From JAJTZA01 sp041744075 (GTDB lineage Bacteria; Verrucomicrobiota; Verrucomicrobiia; Chthoniobacterales; Terrimicrobiaceae): a stretch of DNA of 17,897 bases. The translations under genes were made by a program, and so were the position numbers. This document shows, one piece after another, positions 7,173 through 12,541 of this stretch. The first letter of the stretch is position 1; each line of letters opens with the position of its first letter. The notes beneath the pieces were generated by a model. The model was not told where the DNA came from and did not search any database. It worked only from the letters and a program-made list of their open reading frames with translations. The stretch lies in assembly GCA_041744075.1 (NCBI GenBank), contig JBGTLQ010000036.1, positions 1 to 17,897 on the forward strand, in the 5' to 3' direction.

Positions 7173-7459
7173 CTCCCCGCAGAAGGTTTCTGCAGAGCGG
7201 ATGCGGTAATTTTTTCCAAGTGGCTGGAAACTTCTGAAGCGGAAAGATCCGTGAAGCGACCGGCGGCCACATCGTCAATTCCGGTTTTCGCCGCTTCGCG
7301 AAGCCGCTGAATTTTCAGTTGTCGCACAGTCTGTTCGTGTTCGAGAAGCCGCAATCCGGCACGAACGACTTCACTGGCGTTGCCAAATCGGCCATCGCGA
7401 ACATTTTTCTCAACAAACTTTTTAAAGTGTGGCGGGAGGTTGACGTTTTGGGTCGGCAT
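7169..7459 (-). CDS. parD: ParD-family antitoxin
   Basis: A 96-residue antitoxin that would bind and neutralise the downstream ParE and repress its own promoter. The N-terminal MPTQNVNLPPHFKKFV followed by GRFGNASEVVRAGLRLLEHEQ is the ribbon-helix-helix DNA-binding unit typical of ParD/CC2985-type antitoxins. The charged C-terminal half (LKIQRLREAAKTGIDDVAAGRF) is the likely toxin-binding tail. The ATG at 7459 is chosen because AAAGGATGG precedes it at about ten bases and the protein then begins exactly like known family members. An upstream TTG at 7483 would add eight unlikely residues. It is the first gene of the two-gene unit and overlaps parE by 4 nt. Confidence 0.88.
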   Translation of the reverse strand: MPTQNVNLPPHFKKFVEKNVRDGRFGNASEVVRAGLRLLEHEQTVRQLKIQRLREAAKTGIDDVAAGRFTDLSASEVSSHLEKITASALQKPSAGR

Positions 7460-7480
7460 TTCTTGACCATCCTTTATTGG

Positions 7481-7499
7481 CAATAATTGTCAATTGTTG
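7481..7499. promoter_or_regulatory. Candidate autoregulatory operator of parDE
   Basis: A 19-bp near-palindrome, CAATAATTG-T-CAATTGTTG, has eight of nine arm positions complementary. It is centred about 30 nt upstream of the parD start codon. ParD-type ribbon-helix-helix proteins bind short palindromes in this position, so this is the best candidate operator. No clear -10 hexamer could be fixed around it. Confidence 0.45.
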
Positions 7500-7631
7500 G
7501 TTTTGTGGTATTGAATCAGACAGAGCGGGACATTTTTGAAGCTGCCTTGATTGGCCCAGAGTTGGACGCCGGCAATTACGCGGCCACTCCGTATTGCCGT
7601 GTCAAGAACCTGTCCCAAGCTTTGCGGGCGA

Positions 7632-7652
7632 GGGCCGGAAGCTCCTTGGCCC
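7632..7652. repeat. Hairpin in the parD-metallophosphoesterase gap
   Basis: GGGCC (7632-7636) pairs with GGCCC (7648-7652), and inner GGA/TCC pairing is possible. It lies 41 nt past the metallophosphoesterase stop codon on the minus strand, but no T-run follows, so a terminator role is weakly supported. Confidence 0.3.
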
Positions 7653-7692
7653 CCACGAGCAGGCCCTCAACACTCAGTTCGCAATCATGAGG

Positions 7693-8433
7693 CTACCTCC
7701 CGAGCGAGAGGCGTTGGGCGGTAAATTTGGGGAGCTTGGCACGGAGGATTTTCCTCATGGTTTTCTTGATGTCGTATTCCACGCGGCGGAACTCAGCCGT
7801 GTGTTGAACTGGCCGGTAAATCACGTAACAAGCACGCGGTTCTCCATCACGAGGCTGTCCGACGGACCCCACATTTATGAGGACTTTACCTTTCGCGGGA
7901 AGCGAAATCCCGTCGATGCCTGCCTGTTGAAGGCATTCAGTCCCCGTTGATTCCTGCCACCACGCCATGGGCTCATGAGTATGACCACAAAAGGCAAGTG
8001 GGGTCGATTGATTGACAAAGTGATAATGGGCATCCTCGGAGGTGAGAATGTATGGCCAGTCGCTCTCATCTTCCAAGGATGCATGAGTGAATGTTGAACC
8101 CTCGATTATTAAAGATCGTGGAAGAGATTGGAGCCATGCAATGTCGATTTTCGAAAGGCGTGCGGAGGAATAGAGGATTCCGGCCGTTGCTGTTTCATTG
8201 AGGTCCTTGGGCGGAGATGGCAGGCAGGCGGCCTCATCGTGGTTTCCCAAAAGCACCGGGCAACCGAGTCCTCGAACTGCGCGCAAACACGACCTCACGC
8301 CAGAAGCATAACCCACGGTGTCACCCAAGCACACGATCTGGCTGATTTCTTGCGATCTTATGTCGTCCAGGACGGCGGTCAACGCCTCATAATTCGAGTG
8401 GATGTCACTCATAATGGCCAAGGCATTCTGCAT
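7693..8433 (-). CDS. Calcineurin-like metallophosphoesterase (YfcE-like family)
   Basis: A 246-residue cytoplasmic hydrolase with the two-metal phosphoesterase signature in order: D10-x-H12 in SDIHSNYEAL, GDTVGYA (37-43), GNHDE (63-67), H117 in FTHASL and GHTH (150-153). The ending KVLINVGSVGQPRDG is typical of the Metallophos_2 subgroup, which includes YfcE-type phosphodiesterases and bacterial Ser/Thr-phosphatase-like enzymes. All metal-binding residues are present, so it should be active. The substrate cannot be deduced. The start at 8433 leaves seven residues before SDIH, the usual length. It stands alone on the minus strand, downstream of a 34-bp palindrome, and its promoter must lie between 8434 and 8620. 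After its TAG stop the same frame stays open for 38 more codons. Confidence 0.9.
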   Translation of the reverse strand: MQNALAIMSDIHSNYEALTAVLDDIRSQEISQIVCLGDTVGYASGVRSCLRAVRGLGCPVLLGNHDEAACLPSPPKDLNETATAGILYSSARLSKIDIAWLQSLPRSLIIEGSTFTHASLEDESDWPYILTSEDAHYHFVNQSTPLAFCGHTHEPMAWWQESTGTECLQQAGIDGISLPAKGKVLINVGSVGQPRDGEPRACYVIYRPVQHTAEFRRVEYDIKKTMRKILRAKLPKFTAQRLSLGR

Positions 8434-8486
8434 AAAAAACCCTACGAGTCTGCGCGGAGAGCGTCAACCGTCATGAGAATGACTTC

Positions 8487-8520
8487 CCGTTTACGCGGTA
8501 CAGCTGTACCGCGTAAACGG
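8487..8520. repeat. Perfect 34-bp palindrome upstream of the metallophosphoesterase and monooxygenase
   Basis: The arm CCGTTTACGCGGTACAG (8487-8503) is followed directly by its exact reverse complement (8504-8520), with no spacer. It lies in the divergent promoter region between the minus-strand metallophosphoesterase (start 8433) and the plus-strand monooxygenase (start 8621). The left flank CTTCCCGTTT (8483-8492) is shared with the palindrome at 6696-6735. GAACGGG just to the right (8524-8530) resembles another copy of the arm end. It could be an operator for a dimeric regulator or a repeat element. Confidence 0.85.
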
Positions 8521-8620
8521 TGCGAACGGGTTTGGGGCAAAAGCCGATCTGAGGCATTGGGAGGTTTTTGGAGTGCGGATTTGGATTCTTTTTTTGCTCG
8601 GGAATGGATAAGGTAGGACT

Positions 8621-9760
8621 ATGAAAATCCTTATTGTCGGTGCCGGGATCGGCGGGATGGCACTGGCGGCTTTGTTGCGTCAGCGAGGAATCTCGGTGTC
8701 TTTGATTGAGAGGAAGAAGAGTCTCGCGGAGGCGGGGTATATGCTGACTTTGTATCCGATGGGCAGTCGGGTGCTGCACGGGCTGGGGACATTTGATGAG
8801 TTTGTGAGTCGCAGTTCGGAGTTTCGCTACTATGAGGTCAGCAATGGTCACGGGGAACTGCTGCACCGGTTTGATCTTTCGTCCGTGGGTGAGTCGGTGG
8901 GCTATACGGGTCAAATCCTGCGCAGGGATCTTTTGGAAATCCTCCAATCCTCGGCTCAGGATGTTCCGCTGTTGCTGGATACTGGGGTCCAGTCGATCAC
9001 AGAAACCGGCGAAAAGGTGGTTGTGACGGATACCAATGGGGCATGCGAAGAATTTGACGGCGTGATCGGGGCTGACGGAATCCACTCCGCCACGCGAGAC
9101 TTGGTCTTCGGAAAAAGCCCGGACACCGAGACGGGGTGGGGCCTTTGGCTTTGGTGGGGTCATTTTGATGACCAGCCAAGAAACACGGTCAGCGAGTTTT
9201 GGGGGCGCGGGCATTTTATCGGCGTGTATCCGATTCCCAATCGGACTGGCTGTCTCCTTGCTGCCCCGAAAACGCTGATCGGCCGAAATGTGATTGGCAA
9301 TGATGGTGTGGGAGTTCGCCGTTTGTTTGTGGAACTTGGGGGACGGGCGGCCGAAGTTCTTGCGTCATTTCCCGATGAAACACGCGGTCTCTATTATTGG
9401 AATCTGGAGGATCAACGGGCTGAGCGATGGACAAAAGGGCGTGTGGCGTTGCTGGGTGATGCGGCTTGCTCATTCCTTCCTGCGGCCGGGATTGGTGCCT
9501 CAATGGCGCTGGAGTCGGCAGCCGTGCTCGCTGATGAACTCTCACGCACCGATGCCAAATTCCTGCCGAAGGCACTTGTGCTCTACGAAAAACGGAGAAA
9601 GCAGCGCGCTGAGGCCGCGCAAAAAGAGGCTCGAAAATTGGCGGCTTGGCTGACCACCGACTCGTCGGCGATGGCTTGGACGCGGGACCAATTTATGAAG
9701 GCAGCAAGCATTGACTCATTGGTCGGAAGCATTCGGAAAAGCCTCTCCGAGCCGTTGTAG
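8621..9760 (+). CDS. Class A FAD-dependent monooxygenase
   Basis: A 379-residue flavoprotein of the p-hydroxybenzoate hydroxylase fold, expected to use NAD(P)H and oxygen to hydroxylate a small organic substrate. The N-terminal dinucleotide motif is VGAGIGGMALA (6-16). GVIGADGIHSATR (147-159) is the DG motif that contacts both FAD and NAD(P)H. RVALLGDAACSFLPAAGIG (274-292) is the GD motif binding the FAD ribityl chain, and SMALESAAVLADEL follows. Length is normal for the group. The start has a GGTAGG ribosome binding site 3 nt upstream. It is monocistronic, with a terminator 33 nt past the stop codon. Relatives act on aromatics, salicylate-like compounds or tetracyclines, and no neighbour narrows the substrate. 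Confidence 0.9.
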   Translation: MKILIVGAGIGGMALAALLRQRGISVSLIERKKSLAEAGYMLTLYPMGSRVLHGLGTFDEFVSRSSEFRYYEVSNGHGELLHRFDLSSVGESVGYTGQILRRDLLEILQSSAQDVPLLLDTGVQSITETGEKVVVTDTNGACEEFDGVIGADGIHSATRDLVFGKSPDTETGWGLWLWWGHFDDQPRNTVSEFWGRGHFIGVYPIPNRTGCLLAAPKTLIGRNVIGNDGVGVRRLFVELGGRAAEVLASFPDETRGLYYWNLEDQRAERWTKGRVALLGDAACSFLPAAGIGASMALESAAVLADELSRTDAKFLPKALVLYEKRRKQRAEAAQKEARKLAAWLTTDSSAMAWTRDQFMKAASIDSLVGSIRKSLSEPL

Positions 9761-9774
9761 CGTCGGCAAGCCAT

Positions 9775-9794
9775 CCCTACCGAAATCGGTAGGG
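9775..9794. repeat. Perfect hairpin overlapping the monooxygenase terminator
   Basis: CCCTACCGA (9775-9783) and TCGGTAGGG (9786-9794) form a 9-bp perfect inverted repeat with two bases between. Its last two bases are also the first two of the following terminator stem, so the two helices partly compete. Confidence 0.6.
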
Positions 9795-9822
9795 GCACAT
9801 CGCCGAGGTGCCCGACTTTTTT
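9793..9822 (+). terminator. Intrinsic terminator after the FAD monooxygenase
   Basis: GGGCAC (9793-9798) pairs with GTGCCC (9808-9813) across a 9-nt loop, followed by GAC and TTTTTT (9817-9822). It starts 33 nt past the stop codon. The context GGTAGGG...TGCCCGACTTTTT resembles the arg operon terminator at 3389-3428 read on the minus strand. Confidence 0.75.
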
Positions 9823-9846
9823 ACCTATCCCGCTGTGTGTTTGGTA

Positions 9847-10032
9847 TTACCGGTCCGGGAAGAACTGGGGAGCGGGGCTTTCCTCGGGAGTGGGCGCAGG
9901 TGTCGATTGCTCGACAGGTTCTTTTGCCTTGGGTTTGGTTTCGTTTTCGGCTTGAGGGAGGGGGTGCTGTTCGCAACCAACCCCGATGGCCAGACCGGTG
10001 AAAATGGAAAGCAGGCAGAGGGAGCGTTTCAT
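9847..10032 (-). CDS. Small Pro/Glu-rich lipoprotein
   Basis: A 61-residue protein with a clear lipoprotein signal: MKRS, a hydrophobic run LCLLSIFTGLAIGVG, then Cys20 in a lipobox-like IGVGC. After cleavage and lipidation, about 41 residues would remain, nearly all Pro, Glu, Lys, Ala and Thr (for example STPAPTPEESPAPQFFPDR). That suggests a disordered tail anchored in the inner or outer membrane. I do not recognise a family and assign no function. The ATG overlaps the khpA stop codon by 4 nt (ATGA), so it is probably translated by coupling at the end of the ffh-rpsP-khpA operon. That is an odd place for an envelope protein. Confidence 0.7.
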   Translation of the reverse strand: MKRSLCLLSIFTGLAIGVGCEQHPLPQAENETKPKAKEPVEQSTPAPTPEESPAPQFFPDR

Positions 10033-10259
10033 TCGATGATTTCGAGTGTGGCAGTTCCGCCATGTTTTTTGGCGGAGGCAGAGAGGAGGGTTCGGATGGC
10101 TTGAATGGTGTGTCCGCCCTTGCCAATAATTTTTGGAAGATCGGATTTGCGGGCTGCCACAAAAAACGCGGACTTGTTATCCAGTTCCGTGCGGGTGATC
10201 ACCAATTCATCGGGGAATTCCACAAGCTCCCCCAGCACAAATCTGAGAAACTCCTCCAT
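10029..10259 (-). CDS. khpA: KH-domain RNA-binding protein KhpA
   Basis: A 76-residue single type II KH domain. The RNA-binding GxxG loop is visible as IIGKGGHTIQAIRTLL (44-59), preceded by the strands LVITRTELDN and SAFFVAARKSD. This is the YlqC/KhpA family, which in Gram-positives pairs with KhpB/Jag, binds many RNAs, and is often found next to rpsP. Length is typical. It lies 14 nt after rpsP and overlaps the lipoprotein gene by 4 nt. The usual downstream neighbours rimM and trmD are absent here. Confidence 0.93.
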   Translation of the reverse strand: MEEFLRFVLGELVEFPDELVITRTELDNKSAFFVAARKSDLPKIIGKGGHTIQAIRTLLSASAKKHGGTATLEIIE

Positions 10260-10273
10260 GACCGGTTATCGGC

Positions 10274-10534
10274 TCAGGCGGTGGCCTCAGCGACTTGCTT
10301 GCGGGCCTTGTTGATGATGCTGCCCACGGTCTGCGAGGGACGAGCCCCCACACCAACCCAGTAGTCAGCACGATCAAGTTTGATCGTATAATTTTCGCCT
10401 TGTTTCTTGGGATCATAGTTGCCGATGATTTCAATGAATCGCCCGTCGCGGGGCTTCCTTTGGTCGGCGACCACAATTTGATAATGGGGATGATTTCTTG
10501 CCCCTTCGCGTTTGAGTCGGATTGCTACAGCCAT
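10274..10534 (-). CDS. rpsP: 30S ribosomal protein S16
   Basis: An 86-residue protein needed for early 30S subunit assembly. Diagnostic blocks are MAVAIRLKREGARNHPHYQIVVAD, RDGRFIEIIGNYDP and LDRADYWVGVGARPSQTVGSIINKA, all standard for bacterial S16. It is the second gene in the minus-strand cluster, 41 nt after ffh and 14 nt before khpA. The ffh-rpsP linkage is common across bacteria and supports co-regulation with the targeting machinery. Confidence 0.97.
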   Translation of the reverse strand: MAVAIRLKREGARNHPHYQIVVADQRKPRDGRFIEIIGNYDPKKQGENYTIKLDRADYWVGVGARPSQTVGSIINKARKQVAEATA

Positions 10535-10575
10535 GTTGAGAATTGAGTTTAGGTGGTGCGGTCTGGAATTGCAAC

Positions 10576-11922
10576 TCAGTGCATTCGGGGAATTTTCATT
10601 CCCGGCATGCCGCCTCTGCCTCCTTGAGACATCAGCTTTTTCAGGTTGCCCATTTTTTTCATCATCTTCCGCATTTGGTTAAAACGCAGAAGCAGGTCAT
10701 TCACCTCGGTGACGGTGGTGCCACTGCCGCGGGCCACACGCTGTCGGCGGCGCGCGTTGAGTGAGTCCGGTCGCGCCCGCTCCGACTTTGTCATGGAGAG
10801 GATAATTGCTTCCACCCGCTTGAGTTGCTTCTCGTCGATCGAGGAATTGGGGAGTTTATCCATTCCTGGGATCATGCCAAGCAGATTTTCAAGGGGTCCC
10901 ATGCGGCGGATCATTTTGAATTGCTCCAAAAAGTCTTCGAGGTCGAAGGAGGCATTGCGCATTTTGGCTTCCAAGCGCTTGGCATCCTCCTCGGTGATGG
11001 CCTCGGCGGCTTTTTCCACCAAGCCGACCACATCCCCCATGCCCAGAATCCGGCCAGCCAGACGGTCCGGATAAAACGGCTCAAACTGGTCAGGTTTCTC
11101 GCCAACACCAGCAAATTTGATGGGTTGTTTAGTGACTTCCCTCAGAGAGAGGGCAGCCCCACCGCGGGCGTCACCATCCAATTTGGTGAGGATGATGCCT
11201 GTGAGGCCAAGGGCGGAGTGAAAATGTTCGGCCACACTGACCGCTTGCTGGCCGGTCGCGGCATCACAAACGAGCAGGACCTCCTCTGGAGAGAGAAAAT
11301 CGCGAACCTTCGCCAATTCTGCGACGAGGGGTTCATCGATTTCCTGGCGGCCAGCGGTGTCAAAAATATGAACATCCCCGCCCCCCTCCGACGCCCAGAG
11401 AGCGCCTTCTTTGACAACCTTGAGGACATCGGTCTCTCCTGGTTGCGGACAGAAAACCGGCACTCCAACCTGCTCGGCCAGCTGTGCCAATTGCGCGACG
11501 GCGGCTGGGCGGTGCAGATCACAGGCAATGAGGCGGGGCTGCCGGCCTTGAGCTTTCAATAATCGCGCCAGTTTGGCGGAGGATGTTGTTTTTCCGGCTC
11601 CATTCAGACCCACAATCAAAATCTTGAGAGGTCGTGCTGAAGCAAGGGGCGCTGCATCCCCCCCAAGAAGAGTGCACAACTCATCATGAAAAATTTTAAC
11701 AATTTGTTGGCCGGGAGTGACAGAAAGCAAAACATCTTCTCCCAGGGACTTCTCGCGGACTCTTGCGATAAAGGCCTTCGCGACATCAAAGTGCACATCC
11801 GCTTCGAGCAGTGCCATCCGGATTTCGCGCATGGCATCCGAGACGTTCTGCTCGCTGATCTTGCCATGACCCCGAAGGTCCTTGAGCACCCCTTGGAGTT
11901 TGTCCGATAGCCTAGAAAACAT
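10576..11922 (-). CDS. ffh: Signal recognition particle GTPase Ffh
   Basis: A 448-residue protein that binds the SRP RNA and signal sequences on ribosomes and delivers them to FtsY at the membrane. An N-terminal helical bundle (1-98) is followed by the GTPase domain: P-loop GLNGAGKTT (105-113), the ACDLHRPAA segment, DTAGRQ, and TKLDGDARGGAAL. The C-terminal M domain carries LNARRRQRVARGSG, which binds SRP RNA, and a Met-rich end (MRKMMKKMGNLKKLM, then GGMPGMKIPRM). DLHRPAA differs slightly from the usual DVYRPAA but keeps Asp and Arg. It is the first gene of the cluster with rpsP and khpA. The SRP RNA gene is not seen here. Confidence 0.97.
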   Translation of the reverse strand: MFSRLSDKLQGVLKDLRGHGKISEQNVSDAMREIRMALLEADVHFDVAKAFIARVREKSLGEDVLLSVTPGQQIVKIFHDELCTLLGGDAAPLASARPLKILIVGLNGAGKTTSSAKLARLLKAQGRQPRLIACDLHRPAAVAQLAQLAEQVGVPVFCPQPGETDVLKVVKEGALWASEGGGDVHIFDTAGRQEIDEPLVAELAKVRDFLSPEEVLLVCDAATGQQAVSVAEHFHSALGLTGIILTKLDGDARGGAALSLREVTKQPIKFAGVGEKPDQFEPFYPDRLAGRILGMGDVVGLVEKAAEAITEEDAKRLEAKMRNASFDLEDFLEQFKMIRRMGPLENLLGMIPGMDKLPNSSIDEKQLKRVEAIILSMTKSERARPDSLNARRRQRVARGSGTTVTEVNDLLLRFNQMRKMMKKMGNLKKLMSQGGRGGMPGMKIPRMH

Positions 11923-12125
11923 GAGGCGCAGAGATTATGTCAGGATTGACGTTTCGACAAGAGCGTTGGCGCGAGAAACATCTCTGGCAAGTTGAGAAGG
12001 CAAGCCGCAGGTTGTGAGACCTCGGGCTGGAAGAGCCAGATCCACCATCTTTGGTGCGGCTCGGGCTTTTATTGCCACAGTCTCTGGATGGCTTGGGGCT
12101 GAAACAATTCTCCATGAGGAAAAAA
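11923..12125. other. Intergenic stretch between tRNA-Ala and ffh
   Basis: I see no gene here. It must hold the ffh promoter or leader on the minus strand. A possible stem-loop spans 12033-12062: GAGCC pairs with GGCTC and, inside, CACCA pairs with TGGTG. The segment does not contain the conserved SRP RNA apical motif and is not recognised as any RNA family. Confidence 0.4.
12120..12125 (-). terminator. T-run directly after tRNA-Ala
   Basis: Read on the minus strand, TTTTTT follows the discriminator base directly. With the tRNA fold upstream, it may end or pause transcription before ffh. Confidence 0.35.
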
Positions 12126-12198
12126 TGGAGCCTAGCGGGATCGAACCGCTGACCTCCTCAATGCCATTGAGGCGCTCTACCAACTGAGCTAAGACCCC
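12126..12198 (-). tRNA. tRNA-Ala (anticodon GGC)
   Basis: The minus strand gives a complete cloverleaf of 73 nt. The acceptor GGGGTCT pairs with AGGCTCC (two G-U pairs). The D arm GCTC-AGTTGGTA-GAGC and the anticodon stem CCTCA/TGAGG around loop ATGGCAT follow, with anticodon GGC. The T arm is AGCGG-TTCGATC-CCGCT. The discriminator base is A, and the 3' CCA is not encoded, so it must be added by nucleotidyltransferase. A plausible promoter lies just upstream, and a run of six T follows. Confidence 0.96.
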
Positions 12199-12541
12199 TT
12201 ACAGGATGGGACAGAATAGCGGCTGCGGCCTGAGATTCAACAATAAATTATCCATGAAAAAACCTCCTCCCGCACGGGGAAACCCGGGGTCGGATATCGA
12301 AAACGCGGAACACGTATCCAAATTTTTTCAGGGATCTGTCTCCCATTGCTGCAAATTTCCAAAACAAGGATGATTCACAAAATCACGGAATTTTGTTTTC
12401 CAAGTTCTGAGGATTTTTTTCAAATTCTTCGTCGAGGTGAGCAGGCTGGCAAAAGAGTTGTCGCATTTGTTGTTGCCATGATGTTTTGCCATGGTAATTT
12501 TTGGGATCGTTCACAAATTGGTCCCCTAAAGCACTGAAACT
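12199..12541. other. 343-nt intergenic region between tRNA-Ala and the ADP-ribosylglycohydrolase gene
   Basis: This AT-rich stretch contains the tRNA promoter near its left end. It also has a short CGGG-GAAA-CCCG tetraloop hairpin in the GC-rich patch at about 12279-12291, and presumably the promoter of the plus-strand gene at its right end. Short open frames on both strands lack start signals and protein-like composition. I see no convincing gene. Confidence 0.5.
12213..12240 (-). promoter_or_regulatory. Probable promoter of tRNA-Ala
   Basis: On the minus strand, TTGAAT (12240-12235) and TATTCT (12218-12213) are separated by 16 bases, a good fit to a housekeeping sigma promoter. The -10 element ends 14 nt before the mature tRNA. 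Confidence 0.5.

Noticed and set aside
7460..7483. Eight-residue longer ParD start at TTG 7483
   Set aside because: The ATG at 7459 has a good ribosome binding site and gives the family-typical N-terminus. The TTG would also lie inside the candidate operator.
7465..7493. TTGACA on the minus strand as a parD -35 box
   Set aside because: No acceptable -10 hexamer occurs 16-18 nt downstream. The bases are better explained as part of the near-palindrome.
7487..7690. Plus-strand 67-codon open frame between parD and the metallophosphoesterase
   Set aside because: No ribosome binding site and no homology I recognise. The opposite strand has better third-position bias.
11923..12125. SRP (4.5S) RNA gene between tRNA-Ala and ffh
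   Set aside because: The conserved apical loop and GGAA/AGCAG-type core of SRP RNA is not present on either strand.
11935..12183. Minus-strand 82-codon open frame starting inside the tRNA gene
   Set aside because: It begins within tRNA-Ala and has no protein-like features.
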